In this document: positions 1 to 8,276 of the stretch, piece after piece
Layout: every line of letters begins with the position of its first letter
Numbering within the stretch: the first letter of the stretch is position 1
Source of the DNA: PNON01 sp963757065
GTDB lineage: Bacteria > Chloroflexota > Anaerolineae > Anaerolineales > Anaerolineaceae
Direction: 5' to 3'
DNA: 64,000 bases
Assembly (NCBI GenBank): GCA_963757065.1
Contig: CAVWQC010000007.1
Coordinates: forward strand, 310,001-374,000
Notes under the pieces: model-generated
The model's input: the letters and a program-made list of their open reading frames with translations, nothing else
What the model was told of the DNA's origin: nothing
Database searches by the model: none
Program-made: the position numbers and the translations under genes

Positions 1-157
1 CCGCCTGGGGCATCATCAAGATCATGTTCAAGGTCATTCCCCTGACCATGGCGACCATGGGATTGGTACCAATGCCAGGGAGATATTTTTCGAGAATAAC
101 TTTCGCCTGGGGGTGATCAATCAGTGTTCCGAACGTCGCATCGAGTGTGAAAGCCAT
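1..157 (-). CDS. Small protein of unknown function, 3' part beyond window
   Basis: Fifty-two codons are visible, starting MAFTLDATFGTLIDHPQAKV and running off the left edge. An ATG at 157-155 is preceded by a strong ribosome binding site (AGGAGGAA, complement of 163-170), so the start is convincing. The visible part is amphipathic, with LDATFGTLIDHPQAKVILEKYLPG followed by a Met-rich segment. From memory this resembles a short helical domain found at the C-terminus of some Chloroflexota glycoside hydrolases and related to DUF1858-like folds, but that is a guess. It lies 77 bp downstream of the coiled-coil membrane protein on the same strand, so co-transcription is possible. Confidence 0.6.
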   Translation of the reverse strand, partial: MAFTLDATFGTLIDHPQAKVILEKYLPGIGTNPMVAMVRGMTLNMILMMPQA

Positions 158-234
158 TTGTTCCTCCTGAACGAGATATGTGTCTGATTAGTTTGAATAT
201 ATGTATCATCAACAAAAAATTTGAATAACTCGAA

Positions 235-1143
235 TTACTCTTTTTTGTCAGATTTGTTCTCTAGTGATTCGATCTTCTCCTTGCCAGTTCCCATCCGGCT
301 GGCTGTTCCCTGGAAAAGCTCCCAACCCTGGCTGAAAATGACCACCTGGGTGGCCAGCATCCACAGGAAAAACAGGGTAAGTGCGATCATTATTATATTG
401 AAAATTTTGTTGAAATTCTGCTTCAAGGTGGTTAACAATGCGAGAAGATCACCCATGGAAGTTTGCGAGTCTTTGATCATCACCTGGTATTCGTTCAATC
501 CTTTTGCTATCAAAGCGACGTTTTCGGACATCGTATCTAAATCTGTTTGAATTTTCCCCAGGTTGGAACCTGCCTTTTCCATGTTCCCGGACATACCCTC
601 AAAAGTAGCCGGCATGCCATCCAGACTGACAACCAACTCTCCCAATGAATCAGCCAGCGGCTTTTGAGGCAGGTATTTTTGCCCGGAATCCGGTACAAAG
701 GAATTTAGTAATGGGATATTGCTCATAATGGCTTGAAATGTTTCAAACGATTTGATCGCATCTTCCAGTGATTTTGCTGCTCCCTCTGCGGCTTTCAAAG
801 AGCTGGTGGCCGCTTCCAGGGTAACGGGTAATTTTTCGCCTGTCAGCGAGTTCAACTGATCTAATACTGTTTGGGTATCTGCAACAGATTTTGCGGAAGT
901 GGACAACATTGAGGATAGTGTTTCGACACTTGTGACCGTTGCATCCAATGTTTTCCCGGTAATTTCCATGGTTTTCTGGCTGGCATCAACACTGGTATAC
1001 AGGGTATTGATGGTCGTACTTGCTGCTGCAACAGCTTTTGGCCGTAAAATTATTACTCCGACCATTCCGGTCAGGCTTATGATTAAACCGATCACACCTG
1101 CGATCATTACAAAGACGCCAAGAAGCCGACGTAAACCTTTCAT
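235..1143 (-). CDS. Two-helix membrane protein with long coiled-coil, unknown function
   Basis: A 302-residue protein. A hydrophobic segment at about residues 8-34 and a second one at about 238-262 flank a roughly 200-residue region rich in Ser, Thr, Leu, Lys and Glu with heptad-like spacing. That region is probably extracytoplasmic and coiled-coil, reminiscent of methyl-accepting sensor or MCE-associated helical proteins but without any signature motif. The C-terminal tail after the second helix is charged (ESLENKSDKKE). No enzymatic motif is visible. Start ATG 1143 is preceded by GAGGAG (1145-1150 region on the complement). It is divergent from the lactate-permease gene and followed by the partial small gene at 1-157. 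Function unassigned. Confidence 0.75.
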   Translation of the reverse strand: MKGLRRLLGVFVMIAGVIGLIISLTGMVGVIILRPKAVAAASTTINTLYTSVDASQKTMEITGKTLDATVTSVETLSSMLSTSAKSVADTQTVLDQLNSLTGEKLPVTLEAATSSLKAAEGAAKSLEDAIKSFETFQAIMSNIPLLNSFVPDSGQKYLPQKPLADSLGELVVSLDGMPATFEGMSGNMEKAGSNLGKIQTDLDTMSENVALIAKGLNEYQVMIKDSQTSMGDLLALLTTLKQNFNKIFNIIMIALTLFFLWMLATQVVIFSQGWELFQGTASRMGTGKEKIESLENKSDKKE

Positions 1144-1375
1144 AGCTCCTCCTCAAGACACAGCAAATTCAATTGTTACTTTGATTATACGGATAAATCC
1201 TGGTTAAAACCACACCGGGTATAGCCGGTTTACTTCATTAAATCTATATACGAAATCCTGAATTTTGCCTTTCGTGTCTGAGTAAGAAATTTCATCCAAA
1301 TTCAAACCCAGAAATACTTGATTCTACATCAACCAATTCGCTACAATAAAGCCACCCAATATTTCAAGGAGTCCA

Positions 1376-2920
1376 ATGATCCCCATTTTGCTCGTTCTTG
1401 CCCCGGTTATTGTCATTTTCCTGTTACTCGTACTACGAAAGACTGCTGCGGATGTTGCCGGAATAGCCGGATGGGTCATCACTGTTTTGGTGGCTTGGTT
1501 GTATTTCAATACGCCATTGGAGATAGTTTTCAAAGCCAGCCTATCCGGGCTCTTATCTTCGCTGCCCATCGCGTTGATGGTGGCTGCTTCCATCCTGCAG
1601 ATCACGATCATGCAGGAAACAGGGGCAATGAGCCGGGTGGTGGCATTGATCAAGACCATCTCTCCTTCCAACCGGGTGGTGCAGATCATGCTGGTCAACA
1701 TGGGATTTGGGACGATCCTGGCTGCCCTGGGAGCGACTCCGGTTTCCATACTGCCTCCCATCATGCTGGCCATGGGATATTCATCATTCATCGCCATCGC
1801 CCTGCCGGCCATTGGATATGATGCGCTTTGCACATATGCTCTGCTCGGCATACCCATCGTGGTATTTTCCGGGTTCGTTGGCAAGCCGGTCAATGAAGTC
1901 GGGATTTACTTTGCCCGGTATATGCCATTCATCAGTACCTGTATTGCACTGGGAATGTTGTGGATCGCAGGGAAGTGGGAAATGCTGAAGAAAGGATTCT
2001 TCCCCGCATTGCTGGCAGGGTTGACCGCCGGATTGATCGCCATAGGAATGAACAGCATCGGTTTGATCACCATCACCGGTATCGCTGCGGGTCTGGGAGT
2101 TATCCTGGTGATGCTGCTTTATCTGAAGGTCAGCGGACAACCGATCATGGATCGCGGCACATTATCTGAAGGAGATCTGGCTGCAGAGAAATCCACTTCG
2201 CTTTGGAAAGCGCTTTCCCCCTGGATCATTCTGGTAATCTTTTCTCTGCTGGTCAATGCTCCATTCCTTCCATTCTTTGACCTTACTTTTTCAAAACTGG
2301 CCATGCCGGTGGAGGTTATCCCCGGTGCTCCCGAGAAATTGCGGGTATTGTGGCAGGCATATTTCTGGGTGTTGATCAGTACTCTGTTGGCACTGCCCAT
2401 CCTAAAACCATCCCGGGAGCAGATGTGGGTATCATTACGAAAATGGCTTAAACGTTTCCCCCGGCCGATGCTGGCAGCTGGCGTTTTCTTTGCCATCGCT
2501 TTGGTGATCAATCACTCCGGGAAGGGGTTGGATTGGATCCTTGCCGACCCGACCAATAATATGGTCTTTGTCCTCGCGGATGCTGCCTCAAAAGCTTTTG
2601 GCAGATTGTATCCATTGGCAGCACCGTATCTGGGTCTGTTTGCCGGTTTCATCAGCGGATCTGAAGCATCAGCAATCGCCATGCTGACCGGTTTGCACCT
2701 GACCACAGCCAGTAAGATCGGTGCTATCGGGATAGTTGTTGCTGCAGCCAGCGGAATAGGCGGCGGGTTGGCAAGTGTCATCTCACCTGCCAAACTCCAG
2801 AACGCTGCGGCCAGCATTGACCGCATCGGTGAAGAAGCCCGGGTGATCCCGCTCACATTTGTGATCTCACTCATTATCACCGGTGTATGTGCAGTTTTAA
2901 CTTTGATATGGGGATTCTGA
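1376..2920 (+). CDS. L-lactate permease family transporter (LctP-like)
   Basis: A 514-residue polytopic membrane protein with about 12-13 hydrophobic segments, close to the usual length of the lactate permease family (TC 2.A.14). Family-like features are the N-terminal run of helices starting MIPILLVLAPVIVIFLLLVL, the segment GFGTILAALGATPVSILPP, and the C-terminal GLFAGFISGSEASAIAML followed by SVISPAKLQNAAAS, which matches the conserved 'SP.K...A' end of LctP proteins. Members import lactate or glycolate with protons; the exact substrate here is unknown. ATG 1376 has AAGGA at 1366-1370. It is a single-gene unit ending at a palindromic terminator. Confidence 0.85.
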   Translation: MIPILLVLAPVIVIFLLLVLRKTAADVAGIAGWVITVLVAWLYFNTPLEIVFKASLSGLLSSLPIALMVAASILQITIMQETGAMSRVVALIKTISPSNRVVQIMLVNMGFGTILAALGATPVSILPPIMLAMGYSSFIAIALPAIGYDALCTYALLGIPIVVFSGFVGKPVNEVGIYFARYMPFISTCIALGMLWIAGKWEMLKKGFFPALLAGLTAGLIAIGMNSIGLITITGIAAGLGVILVMLLYLKVSGQPIMDRGTLSEGDLAAEKSTSLWKALSPWIILVIFSLLVNAPFLPFFDLTFSKLAMPVEVIPGAPEKLRVLWQAYFWVLISTLLALPILKPSREQMWVSLRKWLKRFPRPMLAAGVFFAIALVINHSGKGLDWILADPTNNMVFVLADAASKAFGRLYPLAAPYLGLFAGFISGSEASAIAMLTGLHLTTASKIGAIGIVVAAASGIGGGLASVISPAKLQNAAASIDRIGEEARVIPLTFVISLIITGVCAVLTLIWGF

Positions 2921-2962
2921 TTTCATAAAAGCTCAGCATTACAAGTGAAATAAGTAAAGCAG

Positions 2963-2988
2963 AAGTCCTCAAGCATGCTTGAGGACTT
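2963..2988. terminator. Perfect 26-bp palindrome between convergent genes
   Basis: AAGTCCTCAAGC, a two-base centre and GCTTGAGGACTT form a perfect 12-bp stem. It sits 43 bp after the permease stop and 27 bp from the stop of the oppositely oriented NERD-like gene, so it probably terminates both. The T-tract is poor on either side. Confidence 0.6.
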
Positions 2989-3014
2989 AGTAATTTAAGT
3001 GGGGTGACCTTTAT

Positions 3015-3707
3015 TTAACGGGTGACAGATTCCAGGTACTCTTCCAATATATCATAATCAGATTGCGGAAGTTTGACACTGCCTATCTCCACCTGTTTGC
3101 GAAGTTTTTCTGCAGTACAAACTGGAATGGGAGGTTTTTTGACATCCAGGTGAGAGGCAGGGTGGGTAAAAACCACAACCGCTTTCACGGGAATGTTCTT
3201 TGATAACCCATCCAATTCTGCCAATTTCCGCTGCAGGAATTCTGCAGAATCTGAAGCTGACTGGGTGGGGTCGCCTAAATGTTCTTCTACAATGTATCGT
3301 AACGCCCGCCCGATGGTCATGCTCTCTTTCCACTTTCCGTTCAGGTAGGTATAAACTCCATCCAGGTTGACAGTTTCCAGCACAGTTACCCCAGCCGGGG
3401 TAAGCAGGATGTGATCTGCAGGCAGGTGTGGATAATGGAAGAGCACGAAGCCATCACCCAACCCTTTCAGTACCTTTTCCAACGTGGCTTCAGGTCGGGG
3501 TTTACGAACCCAGCGGTTCGCAAAATAGATGCCCACCATGGATGCACCCAGACCGACGATCATCAGGATGGCCGAAAGGGTTACAGTTTTTGGGAGAAAT
3601 AAAGGCAAAAGGACTGAGGCAAGCAGCGTAAACAACCCGCCGATGCTTGCTATATTGGCAAGCATGGCATTACGATTGACGCGTTCAAGATCGATGACTT
3701 GTCTCAT
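3015..3707 (-). CDS. NERD-like domain membrane protein
   Basis: 230 residues. Two membrane helices at about 18-40 and 45-63 form a hairpin, followed by RKPRPEATLEKVLKGLGDGFVLFH and LLTPAGVTVLETVNLDG, which resembles the nuclease-related (NERD) domain with its GLxG...DH..L...G..v.E pattern. The usual catalytic Glu/Lys pair is not obvious, so nuclease activity is doubtful. The start ATG overlaps the stop of the FGGY kinase by 4 bp (ATGA), making it the last gene of the seven-gene minus-strand operon. Fold assignment is moderate and function unknown. Such hairpin-plus-NERD-like proteins are common in Chloroflexota, from memory. Confidence 0.65.
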   Translation of the reverse strand: MRQVIDLERVNRNAMLANIASIGGLFTLLASVLLPLFLPKTVTLSAILMIVGLGASMVGIYFANRWVRKPRPEATLEKVLKGLGDGFVLFHYPHLPADHILLTPAGVTVLETVNLDGVYTYLNGKWKESMTIGRALRYIVEEHLGDPTQSASDSAEFLQRKLAELDGLSKNIPVKAVVVFTHPASHLDVKKPPIPVCTAEKLRKQVEIGSVKLPQSDYDILEEYLESVTR

Positions 3708-5245
3708 TCAATCTCCACTAGTTTTCTGTGTATCGGGACCAGGGCTGAATAGATATCACGGTAGACATTGTATAGTTCATTATAGCGTTTTATGTGTGAA
3801 CCTTCGGAAGGATTGACTGTCCGGCTTATTTCAACCAGCGCATCCACATCATCCATGCATTTATGGAAACCCAATCCTACAGATACAGCCAGGGCAGCCC
3901 CGGCAGCGCCAGCTTCAAGATGGTTCTTTACCAGGTTGATCGGTCTTCCGGTGATATCGCTGATGATCTGCACCCAGACATTGCTGTTGCATCCGCCGCC
4001 GACGCCATTGAATGAGTCGATCTGGAAGCCGACATTTTCCATGGTTTCACAGATCCAGCGCAAATGATAAGCGACACCTTCCATGACTGCCCGCGCCATG
4101 TGAGCTTTGGAATGGCTCATCGCCAATCCAATATAACCACCCCGGGCATAGTGATCCAACACGGGAGCACGTTCGCCGGAAAGCCAGGGCAGGAAGAGCA
4201 GTTTATCCGAACCAGGCGGCACTGTCTCAACCATGCTGCTGATCAGGTCATAGGTCGACCGGCCGATATGGGTGGAATGAACCTTTTCTTCATTGCAAAG
4301 CACATCCCGGAACCACATCAATGCACCGCCACCGGTTTCCATTTCTCCTGCGATGATGTATTTATTCGGATCGATATGGCATAAACCCCATAAAGGCTTC
4401 ACCGGATCATTGCGGAAGGTGGATGTGGATACTCCCACCCAGGTGGCTGTGCCGATACACATGTGGACTTTATTATCCTGGTTAGCTCCTGCTCCGGTTT
4501 GAGCAACAGCCACATCGCCAGCGCAGATCACCACGGGAGTCCCCTGAACCAACCCTGTTTCCAGGGCAGCTTGTTCTGTGATCTCACCAATCACGTCAGT
4601 ACATGGGAAAGCAGGAGGGAGTTTTTCAATTGGGATGCCCAATGCATCACATACTTCCTTTGACCAGTGCTTCTTGATCGGGTCGAAAAGGAAATAGACC
4701 GATGCACCTACATAATCAATGGCCATCTTTCCAGTCAGTTTGAAAAGGATATACTCCTTACAATCCATGAGGCAGGCAGTTTTATTCCAAATCTCAGGGC
4801 GTTCTTCTTTGAGCCATAGAATCTTTGGGATGCTGTCCTTGGCGGTGGGGATATTGCCGGTATGTTTGAACAGGAAAGCCGGGTTATCTCCACTGACGAC
4901 CCGGTTAGCCTGTTTCACACTGCGCAGGTCCAGCCAACTCATCATGGGCATAAGTGGTTTCCCCTTTTCATCCACCGGTAGGGTGTTCCACATCTGGGCT
5001 GAAATTCCCACTCCAGCGATCTCGTGAGGATCGATCCCTGCTTTTTCAATGACATGGCGAGTTGTGTAGGCTACTGTGCGCCACAACTCATCGGGATCCT
5101 GCTCCACCCATTCAGGCTGGGGATAAGAAATACCGTACGCCTGATATGTGGAAAATAAGACGTGACCATCCAGGTCGCAAATGACCGCTTTGTCTCCGCC
5201 CGTGCCCGTATCATGAGCCAGGATATAACGTTTTTGCAGAGTCAT
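3704..5245 (-). CDS. FGGY-family carbohydrate kinase (xylulokinase-like)
   Basis: 513 residues, the usual length for FGGY kinases, which phosphorylate sugars or polyols with ATP. The N-terminal ATPase motif is DTGTGGDKAVICDLDG (residues about 11-26). The second lobe has CAGDVAVAQTGAGA around residue 243, a WLSGERAP segment near 350 and the C-terminal FNGVGGGCNSNVWVQIISDI and HLEAGAAGAALAVSVGLG segments typical of the family. The closest well-known relatives by motif are xylulokinases, but FGGY substrates cannot be read from motifs. The stop of the upstream aminotransferase lies 3 bp before the ATG and the stop overlaps the NERD-like gene by 4 bp, so it is translationally embedded in the operon. 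The product of the aminotransferase or a sugar imported by the cell could be its substrate (inference). Confidence 0.9.
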   Translation of the reverse strand: MTLQKRYILAHDTGTGGDKAVICDLDGHVLFSTYQAYGISYPQPEWVEQDPDELWRTVAYTTRHVIEKAGIDPHEIAGVGISAQMWNTLPVDEKGKPLMPMMSWLDLRSVKQANRVVSGDNPAFLFKHTGNIPTAKDSIPKILWLKEERPEIWNKTACLMDCKEYILFKLTGKMAIDYVGASVYFLFDPIKKHWSKEVCDALGIPIEKLPPAFPCTDVIGEITEQAALETGLVQGTPVVICAGDVAVAQTGAGANQDNKVHMCIGTATWVGVSTSTFRNDPVKPLWGLCHIDPNKYIIAGEMETGGGALMWFRDVLCNEEKVHSTHIGRSTYDLISSMVETVPPGSDKLLFLPWLSGERAPVLDHYARGGYIGLAMSHSKAHMARAVMEGVAYHLRWICETMENVGFQIDSFNGVGGGCNSNVWVQIISDITGRPINLVKNHLEAGAAGAALAVSVGLGFHKCMDDVDALVEISRTVNPSEGSHIKRYNELYNVYRDIYSALVPIHRKLVEIE

Positions 5246-5248
5246 AGC

Positions 5249-6350
5249 TTACTTCCCTGTTAGCTCGTGAATGTATTCCTTGAATAATTTGATGAATAGC
5301 TCATTCTGAGGCATTGCACCTACGGTTATACGGATAAATCCTTTTTTCATGTGATGGCCACCCATGGGACGAATGTAAATTCCTTTGGCAGACATCGCAT
5401 CCCGAATTTCTTCAGAAGTTTTATCCAGGACATGGGCATCGATCAGTACAAAGTTGCCCTCAGAAGGATAAGCTTTTAGACCGGATATTTTATTGATCTC
5501 GGTTGAAGATATATTCACGGCCTTTGATGACAGTCTGGCGTTTTAATTCCTGGTTGCTGGTGTCTTCCAGCTGTGCCAGTGCAGCTGCGATACCGAGCAA
5601 ACTGACATTCCAAGGGAAACGCACCCGGTTGAAGAATGAAGCAATTTTGGGATCACAGAGGATATAACCAATCCGGAATCCTGCCAACCCGTAGGCTTTG
5701 GAGAAGGTTCGATTGACAACCAGGTGCGGATAATCTTTGATCCAACCGGCTTTGGTTTCGACATTATTTTCCAGCTCATAATAGGCTTCATCAAAGAAAG
5801 TTGGAATACCCAGAGCGAGAATACGCTTGATGTCAGCATCAGAAATACGGTTTCCAGTCGGGTTATTTGGTGAGCAGATGAAGATCAGCTTGGTCTTTGG
5901 TGTGACTGCCTTCAGGATCGCTTCCATGTCCCAATAAAAATCAGGTGTGAATGGAACCTGGACAACTGTACCGCCAGCTACCTTGGTACGAGATTCGTAC
6001 ATGGGGAAGGTAGGAACCGGTATCAAGACTTCATCTCCGGGACCAACAAAAGTGTGGATCACGAAGTTGATCACATCAGTTGATCCATTTCCGAGGACAA
6101 CATGATCTGCGGTCAGACCGGCTTTTTCACCAAGTTTTTTTCGCAGCAAAGGTCCGGAACCCGGATATAGATTGCCGAGTTTGGCGGCGTGCATGATGGC
6201 ATCAAGTACTGCTTTGGGTGGTTCGATCAGGTTTTCATTCGACATCATACGCAGGATATCCGGGTTTTCCCAGGCAATATCCATGTGTTTGTCGCTATAT
6301 GGTTCTGCTGTCTTTACCCAAGGGTTAATAAATTCTTCTGGATTTTTCAT
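5249..6350 (-). CDS. HisC-like class I/II aminotransferase, frameshifted near 5501
   Basis: PLP-dependent aminotransferase similar to histidinol-phosphate aminotransferase, about 366 residues once repaired. It has NENLIEPPKAV, the YPGSGP loop, LGNGSTDVI, CSPNNPTGNRI, FFDEAYYE and the Schiff-base lysine in NRTFSKAYGLAGFRIGY. The first frame runs 6350-5490 and ends after GREYIFN; the second continues EINKISGLKAYPSEGNFVLID to the stop at 5249. Removing one base of the GG at 5501-5502 restores the family sequence exactly. It is 60 bp downstream of the nucleotidyltransferase-like gene and 3 bp upstream of the kinase. No other his genes are nearby, so the substrate is probably not histidinol phosphate but another amine or amino acid (inference). 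Confidence 0.85.
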
Positions 6351-6410
6351 AACGGCTGCTTACTCCTTGATAACGTACCTTCCTATTGTGTTTGATCATT
6401 GTTTTGGCAA

Positions 6411-7190
6411 TTATCTTGTCAATTCTTCCACATCTTTATACCATTTCATCTTTTCACCGATCGCCGCCCGGGCTTTCCATTTGAAAGATTTCGGAGCCGC
6501 ATCGATCTTTTTCAGTAATTCTGCAATCCGCTCATGAACAACGATGTGGTCTTCATTGTTGAGGTCTTCGTAGAGGTCCAGGCGGGCATCAACAATTTTG
6601 AGATTCGCAGTGACGGTTCGCCACCAACCCCAGTCATTACAGAGAGTATTCACCAATATTTTCTGATTGATGGTTTCTTTGTCGCCATCCCCTATCGGAT
6701 GTTCGCGCAGTAACATCACTGTGTCGATGATATCTTTTTCGTTTATCTGGACGATCTGCATTTTTTCAAGGAGAAGTTCTGCCAGAGGAATGGTGATCTC
6801 CTCCGCTTCGAGCCGTCCGATAAAGTTGATATTGTGGCAAAAGTCGAGGGCATTGTAGAAAACGTCAATATGCCGTCCGAAAGCGGGGTCATGAAAGATC
6901 ATCCTTTGATCGCCGAACAACTGGGTGACCTGTTTATCTTCCACATATCCCAACTCGGTCAAGACGCGGATAATGTCTTTAAAATATTTCGGATAAGCCA
7001 CGAAATCGAAATCAGTAAAAACTCGTCCCAGGTTATCCTGAATATAGCCATACTGCGGGCAATGGGTGCGAAAGGCCAAGGCACCGATCAATCGCATTAT
7101 GATGTGCTTATTATTATCCTCTGCCAGCGCGCCTAGAATACGCGAACGTTCGGTATAAAAATCTTCAATAATTGGTCCATACTTACCCAT
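6411..7190 (-). CDS. Nucleotidyltransferase-like protein of unknown function
   Basis: 259 residues. The segment MRLIGALAFRTHCP followed by NLGRVFTDFDFVAYPKYF and VLTELGY has the layout of minimal or AbiEii-type nucleotidyltransferases: a Gly-rich helix, then Dx[DE] (D-F-D here), then a helix. A later acidic position may lie in GRHIDVFYNALDF, giving the third carboxylate. The C-terminal half is helical and Trp-rich (CNDWGWWRTVTANL). These are fold-level hints and no substrate is implied. It is 10 bp downstream of the metallophosphoesterase and 60 bp upstream of the aminotransferase. In an operon with a phosphoesterase and two small-molecule enzymes it may modify a metabolite rather than act as a toxin (inference). 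Confidence 0.6.
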   Translation of the reverse strand: MGKYGPIIEDFYTERSRILGALAEDNNKHIIMRLIGALAFRTHCPQYGYIQDNLGRVFTDFDFVAYPKYFKDIIRVLTELGYVEDKQVTQLFGDQRMIFHDPAFGRHIDVFYNALDFCHNINFIGRLEAEEITIPLAELLLEKMQIVQINEKDIIDTVMLLREHPIGDGDKETINQKILVNTLCNDWGWWRTVTANLKIVDARLDLYEDLNNEDHIVVHERIAELLKKIDAAPKSFKWKARAAIGEKMKWYKDVEELTR

Positions 7191-7200
7191 AAAGCCTCCA

Positions 7201-8181
7201 TTAACCCGATATCAACATATGACCTTTAACCTTGCCATTCTCAAGGTTGATAATGGCTGCTTTAAGGATGGCTTCTGCATACTCGCTGCCGGCATTGATC
7301 GCTAGAGTATTGCCTATCCGAACGTGACCAGGGGATTCATGGATATGCCCATGAAGGGACAGCATGGGTTGGACGTTATCAATAAACGCTTTCACTGAAG
7401 GGGAACCGGCAGCCTTCATAACCACCTGACCGCCCTGGGTGATGATCTTTAAATTCTTATCCAGTTCAGGGCATGTGTCCAACGAGGAATTATAAGGTGG
7501 AACATGCAACACGGCGATGGTTCTTTCCGGATTTTGTATCAAGCCAGTAAGTTGGGTGAGCTTATCGCGCAAATCATCTTCTTCCAAATCCCGGGCACAC
7601 CGCCAGGGAGTCATATTTGCATACGACAAGCCAACGATCTCGAATCCACCTTCTATCTCAAACCTTGCCATGTCCGGGTTATGGATATTTTTAAATTCTG
7701 CAATGGTTGTATCTATGGAAGCCAGATCATCATTTCCGGCCATAAAGAAAAGGGTTTTATTTTTGGGAGTTAATTTCTCATCAGCGAGCTGCATCCACTC
7801 CCGGACTCTTTCGCACATTTCACATTCAAACCGGACGGCCATCTTTTCCGGGCTGCTTTCCAGTTCATTTGCTTCATCCGGATCAACTACTAGCGGATAG
7901 AAGCCAACACTTGAGATTTCTTTCTTGATTTTCTCCAATCCATCCGGATTGGTAGCCAGTAGATCTTTACCGAACAGCGAACTTGCGTATTTCCCACTGC
8001 CATGGTTAATGATCGGGATCATTGCTTTCCCGGTAACATCACCACCAACAATCAGGATATCTGCCTGGTATTGAAATGAAGCTGCAAGGAATTTGCGATA
8101 AACAATATCAGAACCATGAAAATCAGAGCCATAAAGGATGCGGACGGTTTTGCCACTTTGAAATAAATTTCCAAGTTTCAT
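7201..8181 (-). CDS. Metallophosphoesterase (calcineurin-like)
   Basis: 326 residues with all five blocks of the calcineurin-like metallophosphoesterase fold in order: SDFHGS (residues about 19-24), GGDVTG (about 46-51), AGNDD (about 148, the GN[HD] block), LHVPPYN (about 225) and LHGHIHE (about 277). Members use two metal ions to hydrolyse phosphomonoesters, phosphodiesters or pyrophosphates. An insertion between blocks 2 and 3 includes FECEMCERVREWM. No signal peptide is present, so it is cytoplasmic. It sits 95 bp after the APC permease and 10 bp before the nucleotidyltransferase-like gene. Pairing a phosphoesterase with a nucleotidyltransferase suggests linked metabolite activation and hydrolysis, but the substrate is unknown. 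Confidence 0.85.
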   Translation of the reverse strand: MKLGNLFQSGKTVRILYGSDFHGSDIVYRKFLAASFQYQADILIVGGDVTGKAMIPIINHGSGKYASSLFGKDLLATNPDGLEKIKKEISSVGFYPLVVDPDEANELESSPEKMAVRFECEMCERVREWMQLADEKLTPKNKTLFFMAGNDDLASIDTTIAEFKNIHNPDMARFEIEGGFEIVGLSYANMTPWRCARDLEEDDLRDKLTQLTGLIQNPERTIAVLHVPPYNSSLDTCPELDKNLKIITQGGQVVMKAAGSPSVKAFIDNVQPMLSLHGHIHESPGHVRIGNTLAINAGSEYAEAILKAAIINLENGKVKGHMLISG

Positions 8182-8276
8182 TTATTACTCCAATAAAGGG
8201 CTCCCTGGAGGATTGGGTACCTCTGCGGTAATGATTCCACGTTGTCAGGGAGCCACGGTGAGAGATGACGGATAGA

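Noticed and set aside
1324..1893. Long open frame antisense to the lactate permease
   Set aside because: Its translation is Met/Thr/Arg-rich without family features, while the plus strand encodes a complete permease. A shadow of codon bias.
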